Shown piece by piece: positions 28,323 through 38,200 of a stretch of DNA of 64,000 bases (positions are counted from its first letter, which is position 1; the number at the start of each line of letters is the position of its first letter). The stretch is from Mycoplana dimorpha. GTDB lineage: Bacteria; Pseudomonadota; Alphaproteobacteria; Rhizobiales; Rhizobiaceae. The stretch covers positions 1 to 64,000 of the forward strand of contig NZ_PZZZ01000003.1 in NCBI RefSeq assembly GCF_003046475.1, in the 5' to 3' direction. The notes below the pieces were generated by a model. The model ran no database searches, had not been told where the DNA came from, and saw nothing but the letters and a program-made list of their open reading frames with translations. A program made the translations under genes and the position numbers.

Positions 28323-28628
28323 ATGGATGCGTCCAACTCCACGCACGGTCCGGCCATGACTGCCTGCAAGGACCTCCTGATCGTCAACAAGCGCGGCCTG
28401 CACGCCCGCGCCTCGGCGAAATTCGTCCAGACCGTCGACGGCTTCGACGCCGAGGTGACCGTCTCGAAGGACGGCATGACCGTCGGCGGAACCTCGATCA
28501 TGGGTCTGATGATGCTCGCCGCAAGTCCCGGCTGCTCGGTGCAGGTGACGGCCACCGGGCCTCAGGCGACAGAGGTTCTCGCCGCTCTGGAGGCGCTCGT
28601 CGCCAATCGGTTCGGCGAGGAAATCTAG
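28323..28628 (+). CDS. ptsH: phosphocarrier protein HPr
   Basis: This phosphocarrier has 101 residues with a short extra N-terminus before the usual HPr start. His27 in KRGLHARASAKF is the PEP-dependent site, and Ser58 in VGGTSIMGLMMLA is the site for the neighbouring HprK. An internal ATG at 28356 would remove the extra residues, but neither start has a strong ribosome-binding site. It ends the chvI-chvG-hprK-IIA-HPr cluster. Confidence 0.94.
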   Translation: MDASNSTHGPAMTACKDLLIVNKRGLHARASAKFVQTVDGFDAEVTVSKDGMTVGGTSIMGLMMLAASPGCSVQVTATGPQATEVLAALEALVANRFGEEI

Positions 28629-28645
28629 CCGCGACCAAACATAAA

Positions 28646-28667
28646 GATATAAAGACCTCTTTATATC
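28646..28667. promoter_or_regulatory. perfect palindromic operator candidate upstream of ahcY
   Basis: GATATAAAGA-CC-TCTTTATATC is a 10-2-10 palindrome, 121-142 bp before the ahcY ATG. Its ATAAAG…CTTTAT core resembles what I recall of sites for SahR-type ArsR regulators of the methionine/SAM cycle in alphaproteobacteria. That link is from memory and inferred. No riboswitch fold was obvious in the rest of 28629-28787. Confidence 0.5.
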
Positions 28668-28787
28668 CCCGTTGCTCCCTTGCGTGTTTCCTGATACAGC
28701 TGCGCCCACTTGCGGGTGGGGCGGGGCCCCCTTCCATTTACGCCGGATAACCGGCTTCGCGGCATGATAATTCATCTGGAGAAACGC

Positions 28788-30188
28788 ATGAGCAACACCA
28801 AGGACTACCATGTTGCCGACATCGGCCTTGCCGACTTCGGGCGCAAGGAAATCGCCATTGCCGAAACCGAAATGCCTGGCCTGATGGCCTGCCGCGAGGA
28901 GTTCGGCACTGCCAAGCCCTTGACGGGCGCGCGGATTACCGGTTCGCTTCACATGACCATCCAAACGGCCGTGCTGATCGAGACGCTCGTGGCGCTCGGC
29001 GCCGAGGTCCGCTGGGCATCGTGCAACATCTTCTCCACCCAGGACCATGCGGCTGCCGCAATCGCTGCCGCCGGCATTCCGGTCTTCGCCGTCAAGGGCG
29101 AGACGCTCGAGGAGTACTGGACCTACACCGATCAGATCTTCCAGTGGGCCGATGGCGGTCTCTCCAACATGATCCTCGATGATGGCGGTGACGCCACCAT
29201 GTATATCCTGCTCGGCGCCCGCGCCGAGGCCGGCGAGGATGTGCTTTCCAATCCGGGCTCCGAAGAGGAAGAGATCCTGTTCGCCCAGATCAGGAAGCGG
29301 CTGAAGGCCTCGCCCGGCTGGTTCACCAGGCAGCGCGACGCCATCAAGGGCGTTACCGAAGAGACGACCACCGGCGTCAACCGCCTCTACCAGCTGCAGC
29401 AGAAAGGCCTGCTGCCGTTCCCGGCCATCAACGTCAACGACTCGGTCACCAAGTCGAAGTTCGACAACAAGTATGGCTGCAAGGAATCGCTGGTGGACGG
29501 CATCCGCCGCGGCACCGACGTGATGATGGCAGGCAAGGTTGCGGTGGTCTGCGGCTACGGCGATGTCGGCAAGGGCTCGGCCGCCTCGCTGCGCGGCGCC
29601 GGCGCCCGCGTCAAGGTCACCGAAATCGACCCGATCTGCGCCCTGCAGGCGGCGATGGACGGCTTCGAGGTCGTGCAGCTCGAGGATGTCGTTTCCTCGG
29701 CCGACATCTTCATCACGACCACCGGCAACAAGGACGTCATCCGCGTCGAGCACATGCGCGAGATGAAGGACATGGCGATCGTCGGCAACATCGGCCACTT
29801 CGACAACGAGATCCAGGTCGCAGCCTTGCGGAACCTCAAGTGGACGAACATCAAGCCGCAGGTCGACATGATCGAGTTCCCCAGGGGCAACCGCATGATC
29901 CTGCTGTCTGAAGGCCGCCTGCTGAACCTCGGCAACGCGACCGGACATCCGTCCTTCGTGATGTCGGCTTCGTTCTCCAACCAGGTGTTGGCCCAGATCG
30001 AACTGTTCACCGATACCGGCAAGTACAACAACGAGGTTTATGTGCTGCCGAAGCACCTCGACGAGAAGGTCGCCCGCCTCCACCTCGCCAAGCTCGGCGT
30101 GAAGCTGACGGCGCTTTCGGAGGAACAGGCTGCCTATATCGGCGTGAGCCCGCAGGGTCCCTTCAAGGCCGAACACTACCGGTACTGA
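28788..30188 (+). CDS. ahcY: adenosylhomocysteinase
   Basis: This enzyme hydrolyses S-adenosylhomocysteine to adenosine and homocysteine, clearing the product inhibitor of methyltransferases. The NAD-dependent tetramer subunit has 466 residues. Key blocks are [26 protein letters not shown] (catalytic Lys/Asp region), the NAD loop [12 protein letters not shown] and the C-terminal [12 protein letters not shown] 28788 follows CTGGAGAAACGC. A terminator lies 34 bp after the stop and a palindrome upstream suggests dedicated regulation. Confidence 0.97.
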   Translation: MSNTKDYHVADIGLADFGRKEIAIAETEMPGLMACREEFGTAKPLTGARITGSLHMTIQTAVLIETLVALGAEVRWASCNIFSTQDHAAAAIAAAGIPVFAVKGETLEEYWTYTDQIFQWADGGLSNMILDDGGDATMYILLGARAEAGEDVLSNPGSEEEEILFAQIRKRLKASPGWFTRQRDAIKGVTEETTTGVNRLYQLQQKGLLPFPAINVNDSVTKSKFDNKYGCKESLVDGIRRGTDVMMAGKVAVVCGYGDVGKGSAASLRGAGARVKVTEIDPICALQAAMDGFEVVQLEDVVSSADIFITTTGNKDVIRVEHMREMKDMAIVGNIGHFDNEIQVAALRNLKWTNIKPQVDMIEFPRGNRMILLSEGRLLNLGNATGHPSFVMSASFSNQVLAQIELFTDTGKYNNEVYVLPKHLDEKVARLHLAKLGVKLTALSEEQAAYIGVSPQGPFKAEHYRY

Positions 30189-30221
30189 TCGTTACCCGAC
30201 TTACCCACAACATTTAGTTGA

Positions 30222-30254
30222 CCGCGCCCTTGACAAGGGCGCGGCTTCTTTTTT
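30222..30254 (+). terminator. Rho-independent terminator of ahcY
   Basis: CCGCGCCCTT and AAGGGCGCGG form a perfect 10-bp stem with a 3-base loop, followed by CTTCTTTTTT. It ends the ahcY transcript before divL. Confidence 0.88.
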
Positions 30255-30481
30255 GCCAGCGTGGCTTTTCGCAGATTCCCTAAAGAAGTATGGTTATCTC
30301 GTTGATTCGACGCCGAGATGCGGACATGGAGCGCCGCACGTCCCTTGCACTGAAGGAGGGGCGCTCCCGAGCCATGCATCCGCCGCCAGCCTCCCGGGTT
30401 CAGTTTGGGGAGGCCGTGCGCGGGCGCCGGACATGGGATGTCTTGTCGATCAAGCGGCAAATGGACGGAGACATACCGGGG

Positions 30482-33010
30482 ATGATGTCGGAACTGAAAC
30501 GGGCGTCGTTGAATATCGCCGGACCTGTATGGTCGATCCTGGCGACGATCGCATCCGCGAGGCGCCACCACCGGCGGCGATTGCGGTGGCTCGCGGCCGG
30601 TACCGCCCTTTCCGCCTTCGCCGGTCCCGCTAATGCCCTCGACGGCGAACCGGCGGCGCGTATGCTCGGCTCCTCCGAGGTCATCAGCTTCGCGGTGCTT
30701 CTCGGGGTCGTGGCCGCCGCACTCTTTTCCGCCATCTGGATGATCCGACAGCGCGCAAGGCTGGAAGAGGAGAACCGCGTGTTGCGCGCCACGGTGTCCG
30801 ACGCCCGGCACCGGAATGCCCGCCTGCAGGCGCTGATCAGCGACAAGAACCGGCGCATCATCGTGTGGGACGGCATGTCGCAGAAGCCGGAGGTTATCGG
30901 ACATCTGCCGCCGGAAACCGGCGCACCACTTGCCGACAGCGAGTTCCTCGCGCTGGGCCGCTGGCTGACCCCGGGCTCGGCATCGGCGCTGGAGCGGGCG
31001 ATCGAAGCGCTGCGGTCTCAGGCGCAGAGCTTCGATCTCATTATCGAAACAACCCGCAACGAGATCATGGAAGTGCAAGGCGGCGTGGCCGGCGGCCAGG
31101 CCTTCGTCCGTTTCGTGGCGCTCAACAACCTACGGCGGGAAGCGGCCGAACTGCAGCTCGAGCGCGATCGGCTGTTGCAATCGTTGAGCGTGCTGCAGAA
31201 CCTGCTCGATTCACTCGATCTGCCGGTCTGGCAACGCTCGAGGGAAGGCACGCTCGTCTGGGCCAATGCCGCCTATGGCGAAGCCGTTGAGGCCCGTGAT
31301 GCGCAGGAGGCAGTGCGCGAGGGGCGGGAGCTCCTGCCGGCGATCACGCGCGAAAAAATCAGCAGCACCAGCACCTTCGACACGCCGTTCCGCGACAAGG
31401 TCTCGACGGTCGTGCGCGGCATGCGCAGCTTCTTCGAGGTCGTCGATGCGCGTTGCCCGGCAGGATCCGCCGGCATGGCGCTCGACGTGTCGGACATCGA
31501 AGGCGTTCGCGAAGAACTGCAGCGGACGCTGAAGAGTCATGCCGAGACGCTCGACCATCTGGCAACGCCCGTCGCCATCTTCGATGGTGCACAGCGCCTG
31601 CAGTTCTACAACCAGGCCTTCCAGCGCCTCTGGGACCTCGACACCGCGTTCCTCGAAGGCAATCCGGATCACGGCGAGATGCTCGATCGGCTGAGAGCGG
31701 CCGCGAAGCTCCCTGAGCAACTCAACTGGCGGCAATGGAAAGAGAACGCTCTTTCCGTCTACCGCGCCATCGACACGCAGACCGACCTCTGGCACCTGCC
31801 GAACGGCCAGACGCTGAAGGTGTTCGCGACGGCACGCCCCCAGGGCGGCGCCACCTGGGTATTCGAGAACCTGACCGAGCGGGTCGATCTGGAAACGCGC
31901 TACAACACGCTCGTGCAGGTCCAGGACGAGACGATCGACCACCTTTCGGAGGGCGTTGCCGTGTTCGGGCCGGACGGGCGCATCCGCCTGTCGAACCCGG
32001 CCTTCCGGGCGCTGTGGGGCATCACCGAGACGCAGGCGCAGCCGGGGACCCATATCCGCGCCATCGAACAGGCCTGCGGACCGTCCTACGACGGCGCAGA
32101 CGGCTGGAAGCGGTTCGGGCACATCATCACCAGCTTCGACGACGAGCGCCCGTCCTACCGGGGCGTCCTCGAGCTCAATACCGGCCTGGTGCTCGATTTC
32201 GCCGTGACCCCGCTCTCCAATGCCCAGACGATGCTGACCTTCGTCAACATCACGGACAGCGTGCGGGTGGAACGGGCCCTGACCGAGAAGAATGAGGCGC
32301 TGCGCAAGGCCGACGCGCTGAAGAACGATTTCGTCCAGCACGTATCCTATGAGCTGCGCTCGCCGCTGACGAACATCATCGGCTTTGCCGATCTCCTCAA
32401 GACGCCGACGATCGGCATGCTGAGCGAACGACAGGCCGAGTATGTCGATCATATCGCGACCTCGTCGGCCTTGCTGCTGACGATCGTCAACGACATTCTC
32501 GACCTTGCCACCGTCGACGCCGGCATCATGCAACTGGATCTTAGCGATATCGATCTTTCCGGCCTCCTCGACGACGTTGCGATGGAATTCGCCGACCGGC
32601 TGCAGGAAAGCCGCGTGACCCTCGAAATCGCAGCGCCCTCCCCTCTCGGGACGATCGTTGCAGATTATCATCGGCTCAAGCAGATCGTGGTCAAGCTGCT
32701 GACGAATGCGGCAAACTTCGCCCCGGAAGGCTCTTCGGTCGAACTGAAATGCTGGCGCGACGGGCAGGACCTGCTGTTCTCGGTTTCCGACAACGGCCCC
32801 GGAATTCCGAAGGACATGCTTCGCACCGTCTTCAACCGTTTCGAAAGCCACGGCCGTCGCGGCGGCGCCGGGCTCGGTCTTTCCATCGTCGAAAGCTTCG
32901 TCAGCCTCCACAACGGCACCGTGACGATCGACAGCCGCGAGGGTGAGGGAACACGCGTCACCTGCCGCATCCCATCGGGACCGATGCCGGCGATCGTTGC
33001 CGCGGAATAG
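30482..33010 (+). CDS. divL: DivL-type PAS tyrosine (pseudo)histidine kinase
   Basis: This is a cell-cycle regulator of the DivL family, which modulates CckA and hence CtrA activity. It has about 842 residues. An N-terminal signal-like stretch and a hydrophobic segment (VISFAVLLGVVAAALFSAIW) are followed by a coiled coil, about three PAS-like regions, and a HisKA-HATPase module. The decisive feature is HVSYELRSPLTNI: Tyr623 replaces the phosphoacceptor His, as in Caulobacter DivL. HATPase boxes LLTNAANFAP, SDNGPGIP and GAGLGLSIV look intact. The start is uncertain; ATGs at 30464, 30482 and 30485 are in frame and the frame opens at 30290. Confidence 0.9.
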   Translation: MMSELKRASLNIAGPVWSILATIASARRHHRRRLRWLAAGTALSAFAGPANALDGEPAARMLGSSEVISFAVLLGVVAAALFSAIWMIRQRARLEEENRVLRATVSDARHRNARLQALISDKNRRIIVWDGMSQKPEVIGHLPPETGAPLADSEFLALGRWLTPGSASALERAIEALRSQAQSFDLIIETTRNEIMEVQGGVAGGQAFVRFVALNNLRREAAELQLERDRLLQSLSVLQNLLDSLDLPVWQRSREGTLVWANAAYGEAVEARDAQEAVREGRELLPAITREKISSTSTFDTPFRDKVSTVVRGMRSFFEVVDARCPAGSAGMALDVSDIEGVREELQRTLKSHAETLDHLATPVAIFDGAQRLQFYNQAFQRLWDLDTAFLEGNPDHGEMLDRLRAAAKLPEQLNWRQWKENALSVYRAIDTQTDLWHLPNGQTLKVFATARPQGGATWVFENLTERVDLETRYNTLVQVQDETIDHLSEGVAVFGPDGRIRLSNPAFRALWGITETQAQPGTHIRAIEQACGPSYDGADGWKRFGHIITSFDDERPSYRGVLELNTGLVLDFAVTPLSNAQTMLTFVNITDSVRVERALTEKNEALRKADALKNDFVQHVSYELRSPLTNIIGFADLLKTPTIGMLSERQAEYVDHIATSSALLLTIVNDILDLATVDAGIMQLDLSDIDLSGLLDDVAMEFADRLQESRVTLEIAAPSPLGTIVADYHRLKQIVVKLLTNAANFAPEGSSVELKCWRDGQDLLFSVSDNGPGIPKDMLRTVFNRFESHGRRGGAGLGLSIVESFVSLHNGTVTIDSREGEGTRVTCRIPSGPMPAIVAAE

Positions 33011-33014
33011 GGCC

Positions 33015-34514
33015 ATGCTGGTCGGCACCATCCATCTCGCCGACGAGGCAGAGACCATCCGCTTCGGCGAGGACATCGCCCGGGCCATCAGGGCCGGTGA
33101 CCTGATCGCCCTTTCCGGCGACCTCGGTGCCGGCAAGTCGACCTTTGCGCGGGCGCTGATCCGCGCCGTCGCCGACGACGAGTTCCTTGAGGTGCCGAGC
33201 CCGACCTTCACGCTGGTGCAAAGCTATGCGCTGCGTATTCCGATCGCCCATTTTGACCTCTACCGCATTGCCGATTCCGCCGAACTCGACGAACTCGGCC
33301 TCGACGAGGCGCTGGAGGGCGGCGTCTGCCTGGTGGAATGGCCGGAGCGGGCCGACGACGCCCTGCCGGCCGAACGCCTGACGCTGCGTTTCCTGCACGA
33401 GGCAACCGGACGGCGTGTCGAGATCGACGCTCCCGAGGGGATCGCCGCGCGCGTCCGCCGCACGCTCGATATCCGTGCTTTTCTTGCCGATGCCGGGCTT
33501 GCTGACGCGCGCCGGCGGCATCTGACCGGCGACGCATCGGCCCGCGCTTATGAACATATCCATGCCGGCGGCCAGCGCCTCGTGCTGATGGATTCGCCAC
33601 GCCACCCGCCAGGGCCGATTCTTGCAAACGGCAAGTACTACCAGCAGATCGCCCATATCGCCGAAGACGTCCGTCCCTTTGTCGCCATCGCGGCGCATCT
33701 CGGCAGCCGCGGCTTTGCGGCGCCCGTCGTGTTTCATCAGGATCTCGACCGCGGTATCCTCCTGCTCGAGGATCTGGGGCAAGACGGCATCCTCGACAGC
33801 CATGGGCGGCCGATCGCCGAGCGGTATCTGGAAAGTGTCGCCGCTCTCGCCAAGTTGCACGGGCAGCCTGCACAGGCGACGATCCCGGTCGGCGACGGTT
33901 CCGACTACCATATCCCCGATTTCGATCACGACGCTATGCAGATCGAGGTGAGCCTGCTCACCGACTGGTACCTGCCCTGGAAGGCCGGCAGGAAGACGGA
34001 TGAAGGCCTGCGCGCCGAGTACCGCGCGATCTGGAGCGCCCTCATCGCAAGGCTCGCCGCGGCGGAAAAGAACCTGCTGTTGCGCGACTTCCACTCGCCC
34101 AACATCATCTGGCGGCCAGACGCCACCGACATCGGACGCATCGGCATCATCGACTTCCAGGATGCCATGATCGGTCCCACAGCCTACGACGTGGCCTCGC
34201 TGGTGCAGGACGCGCGCGTCGACATTCCGGCTGACCTTTCCGCGCGGATGATGGAGCACTACCTGACGCTGCGTGCCGGCTCGGGCGCCTTCGATCGTGA
34301 CGCTTTCCTCGAGGCCTGGCACATCATGGCGGCGCAACGGAATTGCAAGCTTGCCGGGATCTGGGTCCGGCTGTTGCAACGCGACGGCAAGCCGGCCTAT
34401 ATGCGGCATATGCCGAGAACCTTGGAAAACCTGCGCATTGCACTCGGTCATCCCAGTCTCGCCCCCTTGCGCGACTGGTGCGGAAAGGCTGGAGTCCTGT
34501 CCGACGAATCATAG
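33015..34514 (+). CDS. tsaE: fused TsaE tRNA-modification ATPase and AmgK-type sugar kinase
   Basis: This 499-residue protein has two domains. Residues 1-~150 are TsaE, the ATPase of t6A tRNA modification, with Walker A GDLGAGKSTFARAL and the family block SPTFTLVQSY. Residues ~160-499 are an aminoglycoside-phosphotransferase-fold kinase with Brenner-type loop LLRDFHSPNIIW and the metal motif IIDFQDAMIGPTAYD. This half matches AmgK, which phosphorylates N-acetylmuramate at C1 in peptidoglycan recycling. The next gene encodes a MurU-like partner, supporting that role. ATG 33015 lies four bases after the divL stop, so the two are probably co-translated. Confidence 0.92.
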   Translation: MLVGTIHLADEAETIRFGEDIARAIRAGDLIALSGDLGAGKSTFARALIRAVADDEFLEVPSPTFTLVQSYALRIPIAHFDLYRIADSAELDELGLDEALEGGVCLVEWPERADDALPAERLTLRFLHEATGRRVEIDAPEGIAARVRRTLDIRAFLADAGLADARRRHLTGDASARAYEHIHAGGQRLVLMDSPRHPPGPILANGKYYQQIAHIAEDVRPFVAIAAHLGSRGFAAPVVFHQDLDRGILLLEDLGQDGILDSHGRPIAERYLESVAALAKLHGQPAQATIPVGDGSDYHIPDFDHDAMQIEVSLLTDWYLPWKAGRKTDEGLRAEYRAIWSALIARLAAAEKNLLLRDFHSPNIIWRPDATDIGRIGIIDFQDAMIGPTAYDVASLVQDARVDIPADLSARMMEHYLTLRAGSGAFDRDAFLEAWHIMAAQRNCKLAGIWVRLLQRDGKPAYMRHMPRTLENLRIALGHPSLAPLRDWCGKAGVLSDES

Positions 34515-34528
34515 GACGGATACCATCG

Positions 34529-35257
34529 ATGCAGATCGAGAGTGCCATGGTGCTGGCGGCGGGGCTCGGAACCCGCCTGCGGCCCGTGACGAACACGATG
34601 CCGAAGCCGCTGGTGCCGATCGCCGGAAAGCCGATGATCGACTACGGTCTCGACGCCCTTGCCGCCGCCGGCGTACAGCGCGCGGTGGTCAACGTCCATC
34701 ACTTCGCCGAGCAGATGATCGATCATCTCGCGCGTCGCGACCACCCGCAAATCCTGATCTCCGACGAGACCGCCGCGCTGATGAATTCCGGCGGCGGCCT
34801 TGCCAGGGGGCTGAAACTGCTCGGCCCCGACCCGGTCTTCGTCCTTAATGCCGACCTCTTCTGGGTCGGCGAGCGCGAGGGCGAAGAAAGCAACCTGCGC
34901 CGTCTCGCCACCTTCTTCGACCCGGCCCGCATGGACATGGCGATGCTCTGCGTCCGGCTCGAACAGACCACGGGCCACAACGGCAAGATAGACTTCTCGA
35001 TGCAGGGCGGCCGGCTGTCCCGCTACGTGCCCGGTCAAGGCACGCCGGTCGTCTATGCGGGCGCCATGGCAATGCTGCCGGCGCTCCTTGCCGATGCGCC
35101 GGACGGGCCCTTCAATCTCAATGTCTACTTCGACCGTTCCATCGCAGCCGGCCGGCTCCACGGACTGATGCTCGACGGCCACTGGATCACGGTCGGCACG
35201 CCGGAGGCGATCGCCGCGGCCGAGGCGGTGGTCGGCAAGCAGGCTGGCGCCGCATGA
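34529..35257 (+). CDS. murU: MurU-like nucleotidyltransferase
   Basis: This sugar-1-phosphate nucleotidyltransferase has 242 residues with the signature VLAAGLGTRLRPVTNTMPKP (residues about 8-27) and the metal Asp in FVLNADLFW. Placed right after the AmgK domain, it most likely makes UDP-MurNAc from MurNAc-1-phosphate, completing the recycling bypass that avoids de novo MurA/MurB. A glucose- or mannose-1-phosphate substrate cannot be excluded from sequence alone. Its stop overlaps the addB start (ATGA). Confidence 0.88.
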   Translation: MQIESAMVLAAGLGTRLRPVTNTMPKPLVPIAGKPMIDYGLDALAAAGVQRAVVNVHHFAEQMIDHLARRDHPQILISDETAALMNSGGGLARGLKLLGPDPVFVLNADLFWVGEREGEESNLRRLATFFDPARMDMAMLCVRLEQTTGHNGKIDFSMQGGRLSRYVPGQGTPVVYAGAMAMLPALLADAPDGPFNLNVYFDRSIAAGRLHGLMLDGHWITVGTPEAIAAAEAVVGKQAGAA

Positions 35258-38200
35258 GCGAGCGGACGGCATCGGCCGGGAACGTCTTTTCGATCCGGCT
35301 GGGCGCACCGTTCCTGCGGACGCTCGCGGAGGCAATCTGCGACGGCACGGTCATTGACGGGTTCCGCTACGATCCTGCGGACCCGCTCTCGCTCGCCGAC
35401 CTGACCGTGTACGTTCCGACGCGCCGCTCGGCGCGAACGTTGCGATCCGAGTTCGTCGACCTGCTCGGTGGCTGCTCGGCCATCCTTCCCGTTATTCGCC
35501 CGCTCGGCGAAACCGACGACGACAGCGGCTTCTTCGATGAGGCGGCGCCTGCGGCGCTCGACATGGCCGAGCCGCTTGCCGGCCCGGCGCGCCTGCTGGA
35601 ACTGGCCCGCCTCGTTCTTGCCTGGCGCAACAGCCTTCCGGCGGCGATCACCGCCGTCCATGCCGAAAGCCCGCTCGTGGCACCGGCGAGTCCGGCCGAC
35701 GCCATCTGGCTCGCCCGCGAACTCGCCGATCTCATCGACGCCATGGAGACCGAGGGATGCGACTGGCGGGCGCTCGACGCGATCGACGCCAGCGACCACG
35801 CCCAGTGGTGGCAGCTGACGCTCGCCTTTCTCGGCATTGCCAGCGAATTCTGGCCGCGACGCCTGGAGGAGCTGAACCGCTCGTCCCCCTCGATCCGCCG
35901 CAATGCCACCTTGGACGCCGAGGCCCAGCGCTACCGGACCACGGTGTCGACCGGACCCGTGATCATCGCCGGGTCGACCGGCTCCATTCCGGCCACCGCC
36001 CGGCTGATAGAGGCGGTGGCGGCGATGCCGAACGGTGCGGTCGTCCTTCCCGGTCTCGATTTTTCGATGTCCGAAGAGGCGTGGCGGCTCATCACGCACG
36101 ACCCGCAATCGGACCAGCCTTCTCAGGAGGCCGCCAACCGCAGCCACCCGCAATACGGCTTGTGCCGGCTACTCCAACGGCTCGGTCTGGCGCGAAGCGA
36201 GATCGTACAGCTTGGTGAGCCGGTACAGGAACTGGTCTCCCGGGGCGGCGTGCTGTCACGGGCGCTGCTGCCGGTACACGCCACCGCCGGCTGGGAAGAG
36301 CAAAAGCAGGACCTGAACGCCGACCAGCTTTGCGCGGCCTTCGTCGACGTCGCGCTGGTAGAGGCGGCGAACGAGCGCGAGGAAGCGACGGCGATCGCGA
36401 TCGCGCTTCGCCTTGCGCTCGAAGCCGACGAGGAGAGCCAGGCGGCGTTGATCACCCCCGACCGCAAGCTTGCGCGGCGCGTCACCGCCGAGCTCTCCCG
36501 GTTCGGCATTGACGCCGACGATTCCGCCGGCACGCCGCTGTTGTCGACGCCGCAGGGCGAACTTGTGCGGCTGCTGCTGGAGGCGACACTGCGTCCCGGC
36601 GATCCCGTTGCCCTGGTCGCACTGCTGAAGCATCCGCTCGCGCTGTTCGGACTGCCGGCCGAAACGGTGCGTGGCGCCGCGACCGCGCTAGAGCTTCTTG
36701 CGCTTCGCGGCGGAACGACGGAGGTTGACATTTCGGCGCTGGAACCGCTGCTCGAGGAGGCGCTGGCCCGTCATGCCGCGGACGTAAAGCCGCCCGCCTG
36801 GCGCGAAGCGATCCCAGCTGACGCCGTCGCGCCGGCCCGCGAACTCGCCCGACGTATCGCGGACGCCGTCGAGCCGCTGGCAGGAGCGCTGGTGCGCCAC
36901 GGCCGCACCGGCCGGCGCTTCACCACGGCGCGCTCCCTTTCCGACTGGGCCGAGCGCACCGGCCGCGCCCTGGAGGCGATCGCCGCCGACGAACGCGGCA
37001 ATCTGGCCGGGCTCTGGTCGGGCGAAGCGGGCGACGGGCTGGCGTCGCTGCTGAAGGGCGTGATCGAGGCCGAGGGTCAACTGGAGGCGGACGGGGCGCA
37101 ATGGTGCGACGTGCTCGTGGCGCTCGGCGCCAGCGAAGCGGTCAAGCCGCGCTCCATGCGCCATCCCCGCGTATTCATCTTTGGGGCGCTGGAGGCGCGC
37201 CTGCAGGAGGTCGGGACGGTCGTCATCGGCGGCCTGAACGAGGGGACCTGGCCGGGACAGACGACCAACGACGCCTTCCTGTCGCGCGTGATGAAGGCCA
37301 ACATCGGTCTCGAGCCGCCCGAGCGCCGCATCGGTCAGCTGGCACACGACTTCCAGATGGCCTGCGCGGCGAAAAAGCTGGTGCTGACCCGCGCCATGCG
37401 CAGCGGCACTTCACCAACGGTGGCGTCGCGCTGGCTGCAGCGGCTGCTTGCGGTTGGCGGCGAGACGCTCGCCAGCGATCTCAGGCGCCGCGGTTCGGAG
37501 CTACTGCATTGGGCCGGCCTGCTCGATCAGGGCCCGCCGCTGCCGGTGACCAGGCGACCGGAACCGCGTCCGCCGGCCGAATTGCAGCCACGCAGCTATT
37601 CCTTTAGCGAGGTGGGACGGCTGCGCCGTGACCCCTACGCTGTCTATGCACGGCGAATCCTGCGACTGCATCCGGTGGCACCGTTCAATGTCGATCCGAG
37701 TGCTGCCGAGCGCGGCACGCTCTATCACCGGATTGTGGACCGCTTCGTGCGCGAACGGACCAGCGACGGCAGCGATGCCGCGCTTATGGAGCGCATCATC
37801 GCGGAAGAATTCGACGTCATGGCGCTGCCGCTGCACGTCGACGCCGTCTGGCGGCCGCGCTTCAAGGCGGTCGCAGACAGCTTTCTGGATTGGGATGAGA
37901 AGCGGCGCGCCAGCCTGGAAAAGAGCCTGACCGAAGTGCGTGCCTCGCTCGATCTCAACATACCGGGAATGCGCCTCACAGGGGTTGCCGACCGGATCGA
38001 CCTGCGCTCGGACGGCCGCGCCGACCTGATCGACTACAAGACCGGCAGTTCGCCGTCCGTCAGCGTCGCACGCGCGCTCCTCGACCCGCAGCTGGCGCTG
38101 GAGGCCGCAGCCCTCAAGCGTGGAGCCTTCCGCGACCTGCCGGCGATCGCACCGGCCGACCTGACCTATGTCCGCCTGAAGCCGGGCGAACGCTTCAAGC

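Noticed and set aside
28629-28787. SAH or SAM riboswitch upstream of ahcY
   Set aside because: I could not find a convincing conserved fold; the palindrome fits a protein operator better.
28287-30176. Long antisense frame opposite HPr/ahcY
   Set aside because: Shadow of ahcY codon bias; no domain recognisable.
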